A stretch of 64,000 bases of DNA from Burkholderiales bacterium (GTDB lineage: Bacteria > Pseudomonadota > Gammaproteobacteria > Burkholderiales > Burkholderiaceae_C): positions 124,001 through 188,000 of the forward strand of contig JACRAY010000029.1 of assembly GCA_016213325.1 (NCBI GenBank), read 5' to 3'. Below, in pieces: positions 37,841 to 46,741 of the stretch (position 1 is the stretch's first letter; the number at the start of each line of letters is the position of its first letter). Made by a program: the position numbers and the translations under genes. A model generated the notes under the pieces. It worked only from the letters and a program-made list of their open reading frames with translations, ran no database searches and had not been told where the DNA came from.

Positions 37841-40800
37841 ATGCCTGAGGCCACCGCCAAAGACAAACTGCAGCGCACCGTGCGCGAGGCGAACCGCTGG
37901 AACCGGCTGGGGCTGGAGCACCACGAGCGGGCCATGCAGCTCGTCGGCCCGAGCGCCGCGGCGGCGGCCGAACAGGCGCTGCACGCCTACACCAAGGCGG
38001 CAAGCCTGGCACCGCACAGTCCCGACCCCTTGTGCAATGCCGGTGCCGTGCTGCACCAGGCGGGTCGCTTCGACGAAGCGGAAGCCTTCTTCAGGCGCGC
38101 GCTGCAGCTCGACCCCGGCCACGTGCAGGCGCACATCAACCTCGGCCAGCTGCTGCTGCTGCTCGGCCGCCTCGAAGAAGGCTGGCGCCACTATGCGGCG
38201 CGCCACGCGCGGCTGGACCTGCGGACCATCGCCCAGCCCGACCTGCCGGCCTGGCAGGGCGAACCGCTGGCGGGCCGCTCCATCGTGCTGTGGCACGAGG
38301 AAGGTTTCGGCGACTGCATCCAGTTCGTGCGATACGTCGCCGCGCTGAAAGCGCAGGGCGCCGCGCACGTGGCCTGCGTGTGTGCCAAGCCGATGGCGCG
38401 CCTGCTGGCCACCGTGCCGGGACTCGACGAGGTGCTCACCCAGGTCAGCGCCAAGCCGGCGTACGACTTCTGGTGCTATTACCTCGACACACCCATGCAC
38501 CTCGGCACCACGCTGGCGACCATCCCGGCGAAGCTGCCCTACCTGCATGCCGATGCCGCAGCCGCCGCTGCCTGGGCGAAGCAACTGCCCGCCGCTGCCC
38601 TGCGCGTGGGGATTTGCTGGAAGGGGTCGAGCAAGCATCGCAACGACAGGCGGCGTTCGCTCGCCGGCCTGGCTTCGCTCGCGTCGCTATGGCAGGTGCC
38701 CGGCGTGCAGTTCGTGAGCCTGCAGAAGGGTCCGGGCGAAGAGGAAGCTGCCCAGCCCCCGGCCGGGCAGCCGCTGGTGGATGCCGCTTCGAAGTCGGGT
38801 GACTTTGCCGACACCGCGGCCATCGTGGCCAACCTCGACCTGGTGATCACCGTCGACACGTCGGTGGCGCACCTGGCAGGCGCCCTGGGCAAGCCGGTCT
38901 GGGTGCTGGTGCCCGCGCCGCTGCCCGACTGGCGCTGGCTGCTGGGCCGCAGCGATTCGCCGTGGTACCCGGGCGTGATGCGGCTGTTTCGGCAGCGCGA
39001 CGATGGCGACTGGGCGCCCGTGATCGCCGAAGTCGCCAGGGCCCTGTCTTCGTTCGCAACATCCGATGTCCCTCGTGCCGTGCACCGCGCGGTCGCCGCC
39101 CACAACGCAGGCGACACGGCCGAAGCCGAGCGGCTGTGCCGCTCGGTGCTGGTGCAGGACCCGCAACAGGGCGATGCGCTGCAATTGCTGGGCGCCATCT
39201 GCGCGCGCACCGGCTCCGTCGAGGAAGCCGAAGCCCTGCTGCGCCGGGCACTGGCCGTGCAGGTGTCACCGGTGGTGCTGGGCAACCTGGCGCTGCTGCT
39301 CAGGCGCACCGGCCGTGAAGCCGAGGGCGTGCCCCTGCTCGAGACGTGGACGCGCCTGCAGCCGAAATCGGCATCCGCCTGGGCCGCGCTGGCGCGCTCC
39401 CTCGACCGGCTGGAACGCTTCGACGAAGCCGAAGCCGCCTATGCCCGCGCGCTGGAGATCGACCCGAAGCAGGTGCAGGCGAAGGCCGATCTCGGGCTGC
39501 TGCTGCACCGGCGCGGCCGGCTGGAGCAGGCCGCTGCCCTGCTGGAACAGGCAGCGGCAGCGCGGCGCGGCAGCGTGGCGGCGTGGGACCAGCTGGGACG
39601 CGTGTACGACGACCTGGCGATGGAGCAGGCGGCCGTGCCGCGCGATTCCGCCGCGCTGCCCCCAGCTGCGGACCGGTCGCTCGAAGCCTTTCGCAAGGCG
39701 GCCGACGCGGCGCCCGACAGCCCCGACCCCTGGAACAACCTGGGCGTGGCGCTGCAGCAGTTCGGCCGCTTCGACGAAGCCGAGGCCGTGCTGCGCAAGG
39801 CCATGGCGCTCGCGCCGGACCACTGGCAGGCCAGGATGAACCTGGGCCAGTTCCAGCTGCTGCACGGCCGCTTCGACGAAGGCTGGACCAACTTCTCCGC
39901 GCGCAACGCACAGGCCATCGAAGGCATGGTGCCGCCGCCGGACCTGCCGCGCTGGGACGGCGAGCCGCTGGCCGGCCGCTCGCTCGTGCTGTGGCACGAG
40001 CAGGGCTACGGCGACTGCATGCAGTTCGTGCGCTACGTGCCGCTGCTCAAGGCCATGGGGGCGGCACGCATCGGGGTCGCATGCCCGCCGGCACTGTCTC
40101 GGCTGCTGGCCACGGTGCCCGGAATCGACGAAGTGCTCACGCAGACCGACGGCGCGCCGCGCTACGACTTCTGGTCGTACTACCTCGAAGTGCCCAAGCA
40201 CCTGCGCACCAACCTGCAGACCATCCCGGCGAAGCTGCCCTACCTGTTCGCCGATGCGCTCGCGGTGCGCGAGTGGGCGGCGCGGCTGCCGCACGGGGGC
40301 TTGCGCGTGGGGCTGGTGTGGCGGGGCTCTCCGCGGCACGGCAACGACCGGCAGCGGTCGCTGCCGTCGCTGGCCGCGCTGGCACCGTTGTGGCAGGTGC
40401 CCGGCGTGCAGTTCATCAGCCTGCAGAGGGATGCCGCCATGGAGGAAGCCGCCCACCCTCCGGCGGGCCAGCCCATCGTGGACATCGGCTCTCAGGTGCG
40501 CGACTTCGCCGACACCGCGGCCGTCATCGCATCGCTCGACCTGCTGATCTGCGTCGACACGTCGGTCGCCCACCTGGCCGGCGCCATGGGCCAACGCGTG
40601 TGGGTGCTGCTGCCGGCCATCCAGCAGGACTGGCGCTGGCTGCTCGAGCGCGAAGATTCGCCCTGGTACCCCGGCGTGCTGCGGCTCTTTCGCCAGCAGC
40701 GGCCGGGCAACTGGGCGCCGGTCATCGAGCGGGTCGCGCGTGAACTCGAAGCGCTCGCGCGCGCGCCGGGCCAGGACGCGCTGGCCGCGGCGGTCGCCGC

Positions 40801-42289
40801 CGGCGACGGTGCCACCTTGGAGCGGCTGTGCCGGCAAGTGCTGCAACACCGCCCCGGCGACGTGGAAGCGCTGCAGCTGCTGGGGACGATGCGCGCCGGG
40901 CAGGGCCGGCTGGACGAGGCCGAGCCGCTGTTGCGCCGCTCACTCGCCGGTGGCGAAACCGTAGGCGCGTTGAAGAACCTGGCGCTGCTGCTGCGCAAGA
41001 CCGGCCGGCCGCACGAGGCCCTGCCGCTGCTGGAACGCTGGGACCGGCTGGCGCCTGGCAGCGCCGAAGTCCGCAAGGCGATCGACAAGACGCGCGCCGA
41101 GGCGCAAGCCGCGGCACTTGCGGAGATCCAGCGCGGCCATGCGCGGCGCGATGCCGGCTTTACTGCAGAAGCCGAATCGCACTACCGCCAGGCACTGATC
41201 TTCGCGCCCGACCACCTGCTGGGCCTGACCAGCCTGGGCGCCGTGCTCGAGATGATGGGCCGCACCGACGAAGCGGAAGCGGCCCTGCGCCGCGCGCTCG
41301 CCGTCGACCCCACCCATGCCGGGGCGGCAACCACCCTCGGGCTGGTGCTGCTCGCACAGGGACGATTCGAAGAAGGCTGGCGTCAGCTCGCAGCGCGCCA
41401 CCGGTTGCCCCTTCCGCAGCACGTGCCGGGATGGCCGGCGTGGCCGCAGTGGCAGGGCGAGCCGCTCGCCGGCCGAACGATCTTGCTGTGGCCCGAGCAG
41501 GGCTATGGCGACGCCGTGCAGTTCGTGCGCTACGCCACCGAGCTCAAGCAACGCGGCGCGGCACGTGTGACCGTGGCTTGCCGCGCCCCCTTGCTGCGCC
41601 TGCTGGACAGCGCCGATGGCGTGGACGCGGTGGTGCAAGTCGGCGAGCCCATGCCCGAACACGATTTCTGGTGCCAGATGCTGGACGTGCCGCTGCACCT
41701 GGGCACCACGCTGGCCACCATCCCGGCACGGCTGCCCTACCTGCATGTGGGCAAGACGGCGCGCGACGCCTGGAAGAAAGAGCTTCCGGCATCGGGCCCG
41801 TGCGTGGGCCTCGTGTGGAAAGGCGCGGCCGGGCACGCCGACGACGCCAACCGCTCGCTGCCCTCGCTGGCCACGCTGGCGCCGCTGTGGTCGGTGCCCG
41901 GCCTCACCTTCGTCAGCCTGCAGAAGGACCGTGAAGGCGGCGAACTGGCGCAGTTCGCCGCGACGCAGCCCGCCCTGGACCTGGGGGGCAAGCTGCGCGA
42001 CTTCGCGGACACGGCCGCCTTGCTGGAACGGCTCGACCTGCTGATCTCGGTGGACACGGCCGCCGTGCACGTCGCCGGCGCGCTGGGGCGGCCCTGCTGG
42101 GTGCTGCTGAAGGGCCGTGCCGCCGACTGGCGCTGGCTCACCGGGCGCGGCGACTCGCCCTGGTATCCCGGCACGCTGCGCCTCTTCCGCCAGCGCGTCC
42201 CGGGCGATTGGACCGATGCCGTGGCCGACGTGGCTCAGGCGCTGGCGCTATGGGCTGCGGCGCAGAAACCCCGCAAGGTCCGCCGATAG
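37841..42289 (+). CDS. Giant TPR protein with three glycosyltransferase-like (GT9-like GT-B) modules
   Basis: 1482 residues, no signal peptide or membrane helix. Three successive modules each have TPR helices followed by a ~270-residue transferase-like domain. The transferase parts start near residues 133, 700 and 1198, each with (W/D)QGEPLAGR-type entry, VLWHE(E/Q)G(F/Y)GD, a W(K/R)Gxx+HxxD motif and a late DTSVAHLAGALG-type loop, then DWRWLLGRSDSPWYPG. The third copy reads DTAAVHVAGALG, slightly diverged. The second TPR block (~407-700) is the longest. Such TPR-GT proteins are usually single-module and some glycosylate surface or flagellar proteins; this triple array suggests stepwise or multi-site glycosylation, by inference. 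It is divergent from the gph-like gene and converges on rluC with a 42-bp overlap. GTG codons upstream (37811, 37793) are alternative starts. Confidence 0.85.
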   Translation: MPEATAKDKLQRTVREANRWNRLGLEHHERAMQLVGPSAAAAAEQALHAYTKAASLAPHSPDPLCNAGAVLHQAGRFDEAEAFFRRALQLDPGHVQAHINLGQLLLLLGRLEEGWRHYAARHARLDLRTIAQPDLPAWQGEPLAGRSIVLWHEEGFGDCIQFVRYVAALKAQGAAHVACVCAKPMARLLATVPGLDEVLTQVSAKPAYDFWCYYLDTPMHLGTTLATIPAKLPYLHADAAAAAAWAKQLPAAALRVGICWKGSSKHRNDRRRSLAGLASLASLWQVPGVQFVSLQKGPGEEEAAQPPAGQPLVDAASKSGDFADTAAIVANLDLVITVDTSVAHLAGALGKPVWVLVPAPLPDWRWLLGRSDSPWYPGVMRLFRQRDDGDWAPVIAEVARALSSFATSDVPRAVHRAVAAHNAGDTAEAERLCRSVLVQDPQQGDALQLLGAICARTGSVEEAEALLRRALAVQVSPVVLGNLALLLRRTGREAEGVPLLETWTRLQPKSASAWAALARSLDRLERFDEAEAAYARALEIDPKQVQAKADLGLLLHRRGRLEQAAALLEQAAAARRGSVAAWDQLGRVYDDLAMEQAAVPRDSAALPPAADRSLEAFRKAADAAPDSPDPWNNLGVALQQFGRFDEAEAVLRKAMALAPDHWQARMNLGQFQLLHGRFDEGWTNFSARNAQAIEGMVPPPDLPRWDGEPLAGRSLVLWHEQGYGDCMQFVRYVPLLKAMGAARIGVACPPALSRLLATVPGIDEVLTQTDGAPRYDFWSYYLEVPKHLRTNLQTIPAKLPYLFADALAVREWAARLPHGGLRVGLVWRGSPRHGNDRQRSLPSLAALAPLWQVPGVQFISLQRDAAMEEAAHPPAGQPIVDIGSQVRDFADTAAVIASLDLLICVDTSVAHLAGAMGQRVWVLLPAIQQDWRWLLEREDSPWYPGVLRLFRQQRPGNWAPVIERVARELEALARAPGQDALAAAVAAGDGATLERLCRQVLQHRPGDVEALQLLGTMRAGQGRLDEAEPLLRRSLAGGETVGALKNLALLLRKTGRPHEALPLLERWDRLAPGSAEVRKAIDKTRAEAQAAALAEIQRGHARRDAGFTAEAESHYRQALIFAPDHLLGLTSLGAVLEMMGRTDEAEAALRRALAVDPTHAGAATTLGLVLLAQGRFEEGWRQLAARHRLPLPQHVPGWPAWPQWQGEPLAGRTILLWPEQGYGDAVQFVRYATELKQRGAARVTVACRAPLLRLLDSADGVDAVVQVGEPMPEHDFWCQMLDVPLHLGTTLATIPARLPYLHVGKTARDAWKKELPASGPCVGLVWKGAAGHADDANRSLPSLATLAPLWSVPGLTFVSLQKDREGGELAQFAATQPALDLGGKLRDFADTAALLERLDLLISVDTAAVHVAGALGRPCWVLLKGRAADWRWLTGRGDSPWYPGTLRLFRQRVPGDWTDAVADVAQALALWAAAQKPRKVRR

Positions 42290-43219
42290 CGGGCATTCGA
42301 GCGCGATGGCTTCGCCCGTCGCAGGGTGCGTGAACCGCAGCCGCCAGGCATGCAGGAACATGCGCTTCAGGCCCTGCCGCGCCATTTCCCTGTTCAGTTC
42401 GAAGTCGCCGTACTTGTCGTCGCCCACGATCGGGTGGCCCTGGGCCGCCAGGTGCACGCGGATCTGGTGCGTGCGGCCGGTCTTGATGGTCACTTCCAGC
42501 AGGCTGGCGTCGTGCAAACGCTCGGCCACTTTCACCAGCGTCACCGCGCGCATCCCGTCCGGGTCGTCCTTGGCCACCACCTTCACGCGCCGCTCGCCGT
42601 CGGCCAGCAGGTACTTGTGCAGCGGCTGGTCGATGACCTTCTTGTTGGCCGGCCAGCTGCCCCTGGCCAGCGCCAGGTAGGTCTTGCCGGTTTCGCGCTC
42701 GCGAAACTGGTCCTGCAGCCCGGTCAGCGCCGACCGGCGCTTGGCCACCAGCAGCAGGCCGGAAGTCTCGCGGTCGAGCCGGTGCACCAGTTCCAGGAAT
42801 TTCGCGGCCGGCCGCGCCTGCCGCAACTGCTCGATCACGCCGAAGCTCACGCCGCTGCCGCCGTGCACCGCGACGCCGGCCGGCTTGTCGATGGCCAGCA
42901 GGTGGTCGTCCTCGAAAATGACCGGGAACTCGCGCGCGGGAGCCGGCTTGGCCAGCTTGTCGCCGGCCGCCTCCGAAGTGCGGACCGGCGGCAAGCGCAC
43001 CTGGTCGCCCGCCGCCACCCGCGTATCGGCCGCCGCCCGGCCCTTGTTCACCCGCACCTCACCCGAGCGGATGATGCGGTAGACATGCGTCTTGGGCACC
43101 CCTTTCAGGTGGCGAATCAGGAAGTTGTCCAGCCGCTGGCCGGCCGATTCCTCACCCACCGACAGGATTCGAACCCGGGCGCTTGCAGGCTCGCCGCCGC
43201 CGCCTATAATCGGTTTCAC
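42248..43219 (-). CDS. rluC: 23S rRNA pseudouridine synthase RluC
   Basis: 323 residues. N-terminal S4 domain: AGQRLDNFLIRHLKGVPKTH and VRVNKGRAAADTRVAAGDQV. Catalytic domain: FLELVHRLDRETSGLLLVAK with the catalytic Asp in HRLDRETSG, and IKTGRTHQIRVHLAAQGHPI. It makes pseudouridines 955, 2504 and 2580 (E. coli numbering) in 23S rRNA. The start is taken as GTG 43219, giving the right N-terminal length, but no Shine-Dalgarno is visible. This codon sits at the expected transcription start of rne on the other strand. Divergent rluC-rne is also the E. coli arrangement. Confidence 0.92.
   Translation of the reverse strand: MKPIIGGGGEPASARVRILSVGEESAGQRLDNFLIRHLKGVPKTHVYRIIRSGEVRVNKGRAAADTRVAAGDQVRLPPVRTSEAAGDKLAKPAPAREFPVIFEDDHLLAIDKPAGVAVHGGSGVSFGVIEQLRQARPAAKFLELVHRLDRETSGLLLVAKRRSALTGLQDQFRERETGKTYLALARGSWPANKKVIDQPLHKYLLADGERRVKVVAKDDPDGMRAVTLVKVAERLHDASLLEVTIKTGRTHQIRVHLAAQGHPIVGDDKYGDFELNREMARQGLKRMFLHAWRLRFTHPATGEAIALECPLSADLAGFLRRSP
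43183..43210 (+). promoter_or_regulatory. Probable rne promoter
   Basis: TTGCAG (43183-43188), 16-bp spacer, TATAAT (43205-43210), a near-consensus sigma-70 promoter facing rne. It lies inside the first codons of the divergent rluC gene. It is the best promoter visible in the window. Confidence 0.65.
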
Positions 43220-43690
43220 TAGCGTGACGCTGTAAGTGGTTGATTTGCCTCGGAGTTTAGTCCAGGACCCACCCGCAGCCGCGCTGGCTGGTCGATGCCG
43301 CGCTGCCAACTGCAGCGTGCCACCGGCTCTTCGAAACACCGAAACGGAATACAAGCCTGCCAGAGTTGCGCTGGCGGGCGGATCGAAGCGAGACAAGCAA
43401 GTGCTGATGGCATTCCTCCTGGCCTGCTGGCGGTGGCTCATGGCTGCCCCGCGGGGCGGCGCATTGCCGGCAGCCTTTTCCCAGACGCACCCCGCCATCG
43501 CCGCCGCTCCTGCGGCGCGGCCGCGCCTCGTCCTTCTCGCCACCATCCACGTGCCCTGGCCGCGCCTGACGAGCTAGCCGCTCCTCGCGCCGCCCACCCG
43601 GCAATTCCCGTCGTTTCGAAGCGTCTGTGCAGGCGTCGTTGCTCCGTCATGGGGCGGTTGATGGATTGACACGAGAAAGAGACGCACGCC
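43217..43690 (+). promoter_or_regulatory. Long 5' untranslated leader of rne (about 470 nt)
   Basis: No convincing gene lies between the probable promoter and the rne ATG. Several GC-rich inverted repeats are visible (for example around CCCGCGGGGCGG near 43448). In E. coli a 361-nt rne leader lets RNase E cleave and limit its own mRNA; this leader of similar scale may do the same. It also contains whatever promoter drives rluC leftwards. Confidence 0.5.
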
Positions 43691-46630
43691 ATGAAGCGGA
43701 TGCTGATCAATGCCACGCAGGCCGAAGAGCGCCGGCTGGCCATCGTCGACGGGCAGAAGCTCCTCGACTACGAAATCGAGATCGAGGGGCGCGAACAGCG
43801 CAAGGGCAACATCTACAAGGCCGTCGTCACGCGCGTCGAGCCCTCGCTGGAAGCCTGCTTCGTCGACTACGGCGAAGAGCGCCATGGCTTCCTGCCTTTC
43901 AAGGAAATCTCCAGGCAGTTCTTCCAGGGCGCCACGCCGCCCTCGCAGGCGCGCATCAACGACGTGATCCGCGAAGGGCAGGAGCTGCTGGTGCAGGTCG
44001 AGAAGGAAGAGCGCGGCAACAAGGGCGCCGCGCTCACCACCTTCATCTCGCTGGCCGGCCGCTACGTGGTGCTGATGCCCAACAACCCGCGCGGCGGCGG
44101 CGTGAGCCGGCGCATCGAGGGCGACGACCGGGCCGAGCTGAAGGAGAACATGGACCAGCTGGAGTACCCCAACGGCATGTCCATCATCGCGCGCACCGCC
44201 GGCATCGGCCGCAGCGCGCCGGAACTGCAGTGGGACCTGAACTACCTGCTGAAGCTGTGGAACGCGATCGACGGCGCGGCCAGGGGCGGCAAGGGCGCCT
44301 TCCTGATCTACCAGGAGTCGAGCCTGGTGATCCGCTGCATCCGCGACTACTTCAACAACGACATCGGCGACATCCTGATCGACACCGACGACATCTGGGA
44401 GCAGGCGCACCAGTTCATGTCGCACGTGATGCCCGAGCATGCCGCCAAGGTCAAGCGCTACCGCGACGACGCGCCGCTGTTCTCGCGCTTCCAGATCGAG
44501 CACCAGATCGAGAGCGCCTATGCGCGCGAGGTGAAGCTGCCCTCGGGCGGCGTGGTCGTGATCGACCACACCGAGGCGCTGGTTTCCATCGACGTCAACT
44601 CGGCCCGCGCCATCAAGGGCGGCGACATCGAGGAGACCGCCACCCGTACCAACCTCGAAGCCGCCGACGAAGTGGCGCGCCAGATGCGCCTGCGCGACCT
44701 GGGCGGCCTGATCGTCATCGACTTCATCGACATGGAAGAGTCGAAGAACCGCCGCGAGGTGGAAAACCGCCTGCGCGACGCGCTGCGGCAGGACCGTGCG
44801 CGCGTGCAGTTCGGCTCCATCAGCAAGTTCGGCCTGATGGAGATGAGCCGCCAGCGGCTGCGCCCCGCGCTGTCGGAAGGCGCGTCCATCCCCTGCCCGC
44901 GCTGCGGCGGCCACGGCCACATCCGCGACACGGAAAGCTCCGCGCTGCAGATCCTGCGCATCATCCAGGAAGAAGCGATGAAGGACGCCACCGCGGCCGT
45001 GCAGGTGCAGGTGCCGGTGGAAGTCGCTTCGTTCCTGCTGAACGAGAAGCGCACCGAAATCGCCAAGATCGAGCTGAAGCAGCGCATCAGCGTGCTGATG
45101 GTGCCCAACAAGACGCTGGAGACGCCCAACTACAAGCTCGAGCGCCTGAAGCACGACGACCCGCGGCTGGACAACCTGAAGGCCAGCTACCACATGGCCG
45201 AGGACTTCGACGAGGCCACCACCGTCACGCGCCGCTCGCACGAGCGCACCAACAAGCAGGAACCGGTGATCAAGGGCGTGCTGCCCGACGCGCCGGCGCC
45301 GCTGCCGGTGGTGAAGCCCGAGCCCGCACCGGTGCCGGCCCCCGCACCCGCGGCCAGGGCCCCGGCCCCGGCGGTTGCTCCCGTGGCCGCGCCCGTGCCG
45401 GCCGAGACCGGCTTCATCGGCTGGCTGAAGGGCCTGTTCGGCATGGCCCCGGCCGCGCCGGTGCCCGCGCCGGCCGTTGCCGAGACGCGCAAGGAAGACA
45501 AACGCGAGCAGCCCCGCGGCGAACAAAGGCGTGACGGGCGCCGTGGCGAAGGCCGCGGCGGCCGCCGCGACGGCCGGCAGGAGCCGCGCCGCGATGGCGA
45601 ACCGCGCCGCGAGCGCGCCGCCGCCGAAGGTGAACAGGCACGTGGCGGCGAAGGCCGCCGCGACGAACAGCGCCGCGACCGTGGCGAGCGCGGCGAACGC
45701 CCCGAAGGCCAGCGCCGCGACCAGCAGCCGCGGGGCGAACGTGGTGAACGTGGCGAGGCCCGCGACAACCGAGAGCCCCGCGAAAGCCGCGAACCGCGCG
45801 AAAGCCGTGAGCCGCGCGAGAGCCGCGACCGCTACGAGGCACGCCAGCGCCGCCTGGCGGGGGAGTCCGGCGAGCCGGTGACCGAGGGCACGCAGGCTGC
45901 ACCCGGGACCGCCCCGCAGGAAGGTGTGCCGGGCGAAGCGCGGCAGGACCGCGGCCCGCGCGGTGAACGCGGCGAGGGCCGGCGCGAGCGCGGTGGCGAA
46001 CGCAGCCCGGACGGCCGGCGTGGCGAGCGCCGCGGCGACCGCCCGCCGCGCGAAGAGACCCCGGCACCCGAGGCAGCCGAAGCGCTGGCCGGGGCCGCAG
46101 GTTCCGTCGGCGAAGTGACCGAGTCGCCGGAGAGCCAGGCGCCCGCGACCGACGCCGTGCTCGAGTCGCACACGCATTTCGACGCGCGCCGCGAAGGCGG
46201 CGACGAAGGCCGCCGCGACCGCCGCTCGCGCGACCGTTATGGCCGCGACCGCCGCGAACGCGGTGACCGCCCGCCGCGCGACGAGTCGGCCGAAGGCGCA
46301 ACGGCAACCGAGCCCATCAACTACGTGGCCGATGCCACGCCGGTGCAGGCACCTGCGCCTTCGATGCCCGTGGCCGCGCGTGCGGCGCTGCCGGCCATCC
46401 GTCCCTTTGACCTGCCGGTTGCCGAACTGGTGGACGTGGCGCAAGGCTCGGGCCTGCAGTGGGTCAATTCCGACCCCGAGAAGATCGCGGCCGCGCAAGC
46501 TGCCATCGCCGCCGAGCCGAAGGCCGTGCACGTGCCGCGCGAGCGGCCGCCGGCAGTGGTGGTCGATGAAGGGCCGCTGGTGCTGGTGGAGACGCGCAAG
46601 GATTTGCGCAGCTTGCCTCTTCCGTTCTAG
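43691..46630 (+). CDS. rne: Ribonuclease E
   Basis: 979 residues. The S1 domain lies at about 35-120 ([20 protein letters not shown]). The catalytic DNase I-like region has [20 protein letters not shown] (Asp ~300) and [20 protein letters not shown] (Asp ~343). The zinc-link is [20 protein letters not shown] at ~400. After residue ~510 the scaffold is disordered: Pro/Ala linkers, an amphipathic membrane-targeting helix [16 protein letters not shown] (~572), then a long Arg/Glu/Gly-rich RNA-binding tract (~595-830) with an EPRESR triple repeat, and a short conserved C-terminus. It processes rRNA, tRNA and mRNA and anchors the degradosome at the membrane. Confidence 0.97.
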   Translation: MKRMLINATQAEERRLAIVDGQKLLDYEIEIEGREQRKGNIYKAVVTRVEPSLEACFVDYGEERHGFLPFKEISRQFFQGATPPSQARINDVIREGQELLVQVEKEERGNKGAALTTFISLAGRYVVLMPNNPRGGGVSRRIEGDDRAELKENMDQLEYPNGMSIIARTAGIGRSAPELQWDLNYLLKLWNAIDGAARGGKGAFLIYQESSLVIRCIRDYFNNDIGDILIDTDDIWEQAHQFMSHVMPEHAAKVKRYRDDAPLFSRFQIEHQIESAYAREVKLPSGGVVVIDHTEALVSIDVNSARAIKGGDIEETATRTNLEAADEVARQMRLRDLGGLIVIDFIDMEESKNRREVENRLRDALRQDRARVQFGSISKFGLMEMSRQRLRPALSEGASIPCPRCGGHGHIRDTESSALQILRIIQEEAMKDATAAVQVQVPVEVASFLLNEKRTEIAKIELKQRISVLMVPNKTLETPNYKLERLKHDDPRLDNLKASYHMAEDFDEATTVTRRSHERTNKQEPVIKGVLPDAPAPLPVVKPEPAPVPAPAPAARAPAPAVAPVAAPVPAETGFIGWLKGLFGMAPAAPVPAPAVAETRKEDKREQPRGEQRRDGRRGEGRGGRRDGRQEPRRDGEPRRERAAAEGEQARGGEGRRDEQRRDRGERGERPEGQRRDQQPRGERGERGEARDNREPRESREPRESREPRESRDRYEARQRRLAGESGEPVTEGTQAAPGTAPQEGVPGEARQDRGPRGERGEGRRERGGERSPDGRRGERRGDRPPREETPAPEAAEALAGAAGSVGEVTESPESQAPATDAVLESHTHFDARREGGDEGRRDRRSRDRYGRDRRERGDRPPRDESAEGATATEPINYVADATPVQAPAPSMPVAARAALPAIRPFDLPVAELVDVAQGSGLQWVNSDPEKIAAAQAAIAAEPKAVHVPRERPPAVVVDEGPLVLVETRKDLRSLPLPF
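45773..45826 (+). repeat. Three 18-nt direct repeats in the rne scaffold region
   Basis: Encodes EPRESR three times in a row (residues ~695-712), with a few silent differences between copies. It lies in the arginine-rich RNA-binding tract and can change length by slippage without frame loss. Confidence 0.85.
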
Positions 46631-46633
46631 CTT

Positions 46634-46734
46634 TGTCACCCCGGCTCGACCCGGGGTCCATGCTGGATCGTCACTACGCAACGATGGATGCCCCCGGCTT
46701 TCGCCGGGGCAGGCTCCGTCAAGCCCGGCATGAC
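46634..46734. repeat. Composite palindromic element between rne and hemY
   Basis: Outer TGTCA/TGACA ends enclose two hairpins: ACCCCGG/CCGGGGT (46638-46644 with 46651-46657) and CCCCGGC/GCCGGGG (46692-46698 with 46703-46709, TTTC loop). It fills the gap between the converging rne and hemY genes and probably terminates both. The layout looks like a dispersed REP/BIME-type repeat. Confidence 0.7.
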
Positions 46735-46741
46735 AACCGAA

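Noticed and set aside
43165..43176. tRNA T-arm-like sequence (GGATTCGAACCC)
   Set aside because: It lies within the first codons of rluC and no acceptor, D or anticodon arms can be drawn around it.
43236..43577. Possible 113-codon gene in the rne leader
   Set aside because: It has a non-ATG start, no similarity to any known protein and composition like untranslated GC-rich DNA; a structured leader is simpler.
43574..46681. Very long open frame opposite rne
   Set aside because: It has low-complexity composition, no recognisable domain, and mirrors rne codon bias; rne itself has full RNase E motifs.
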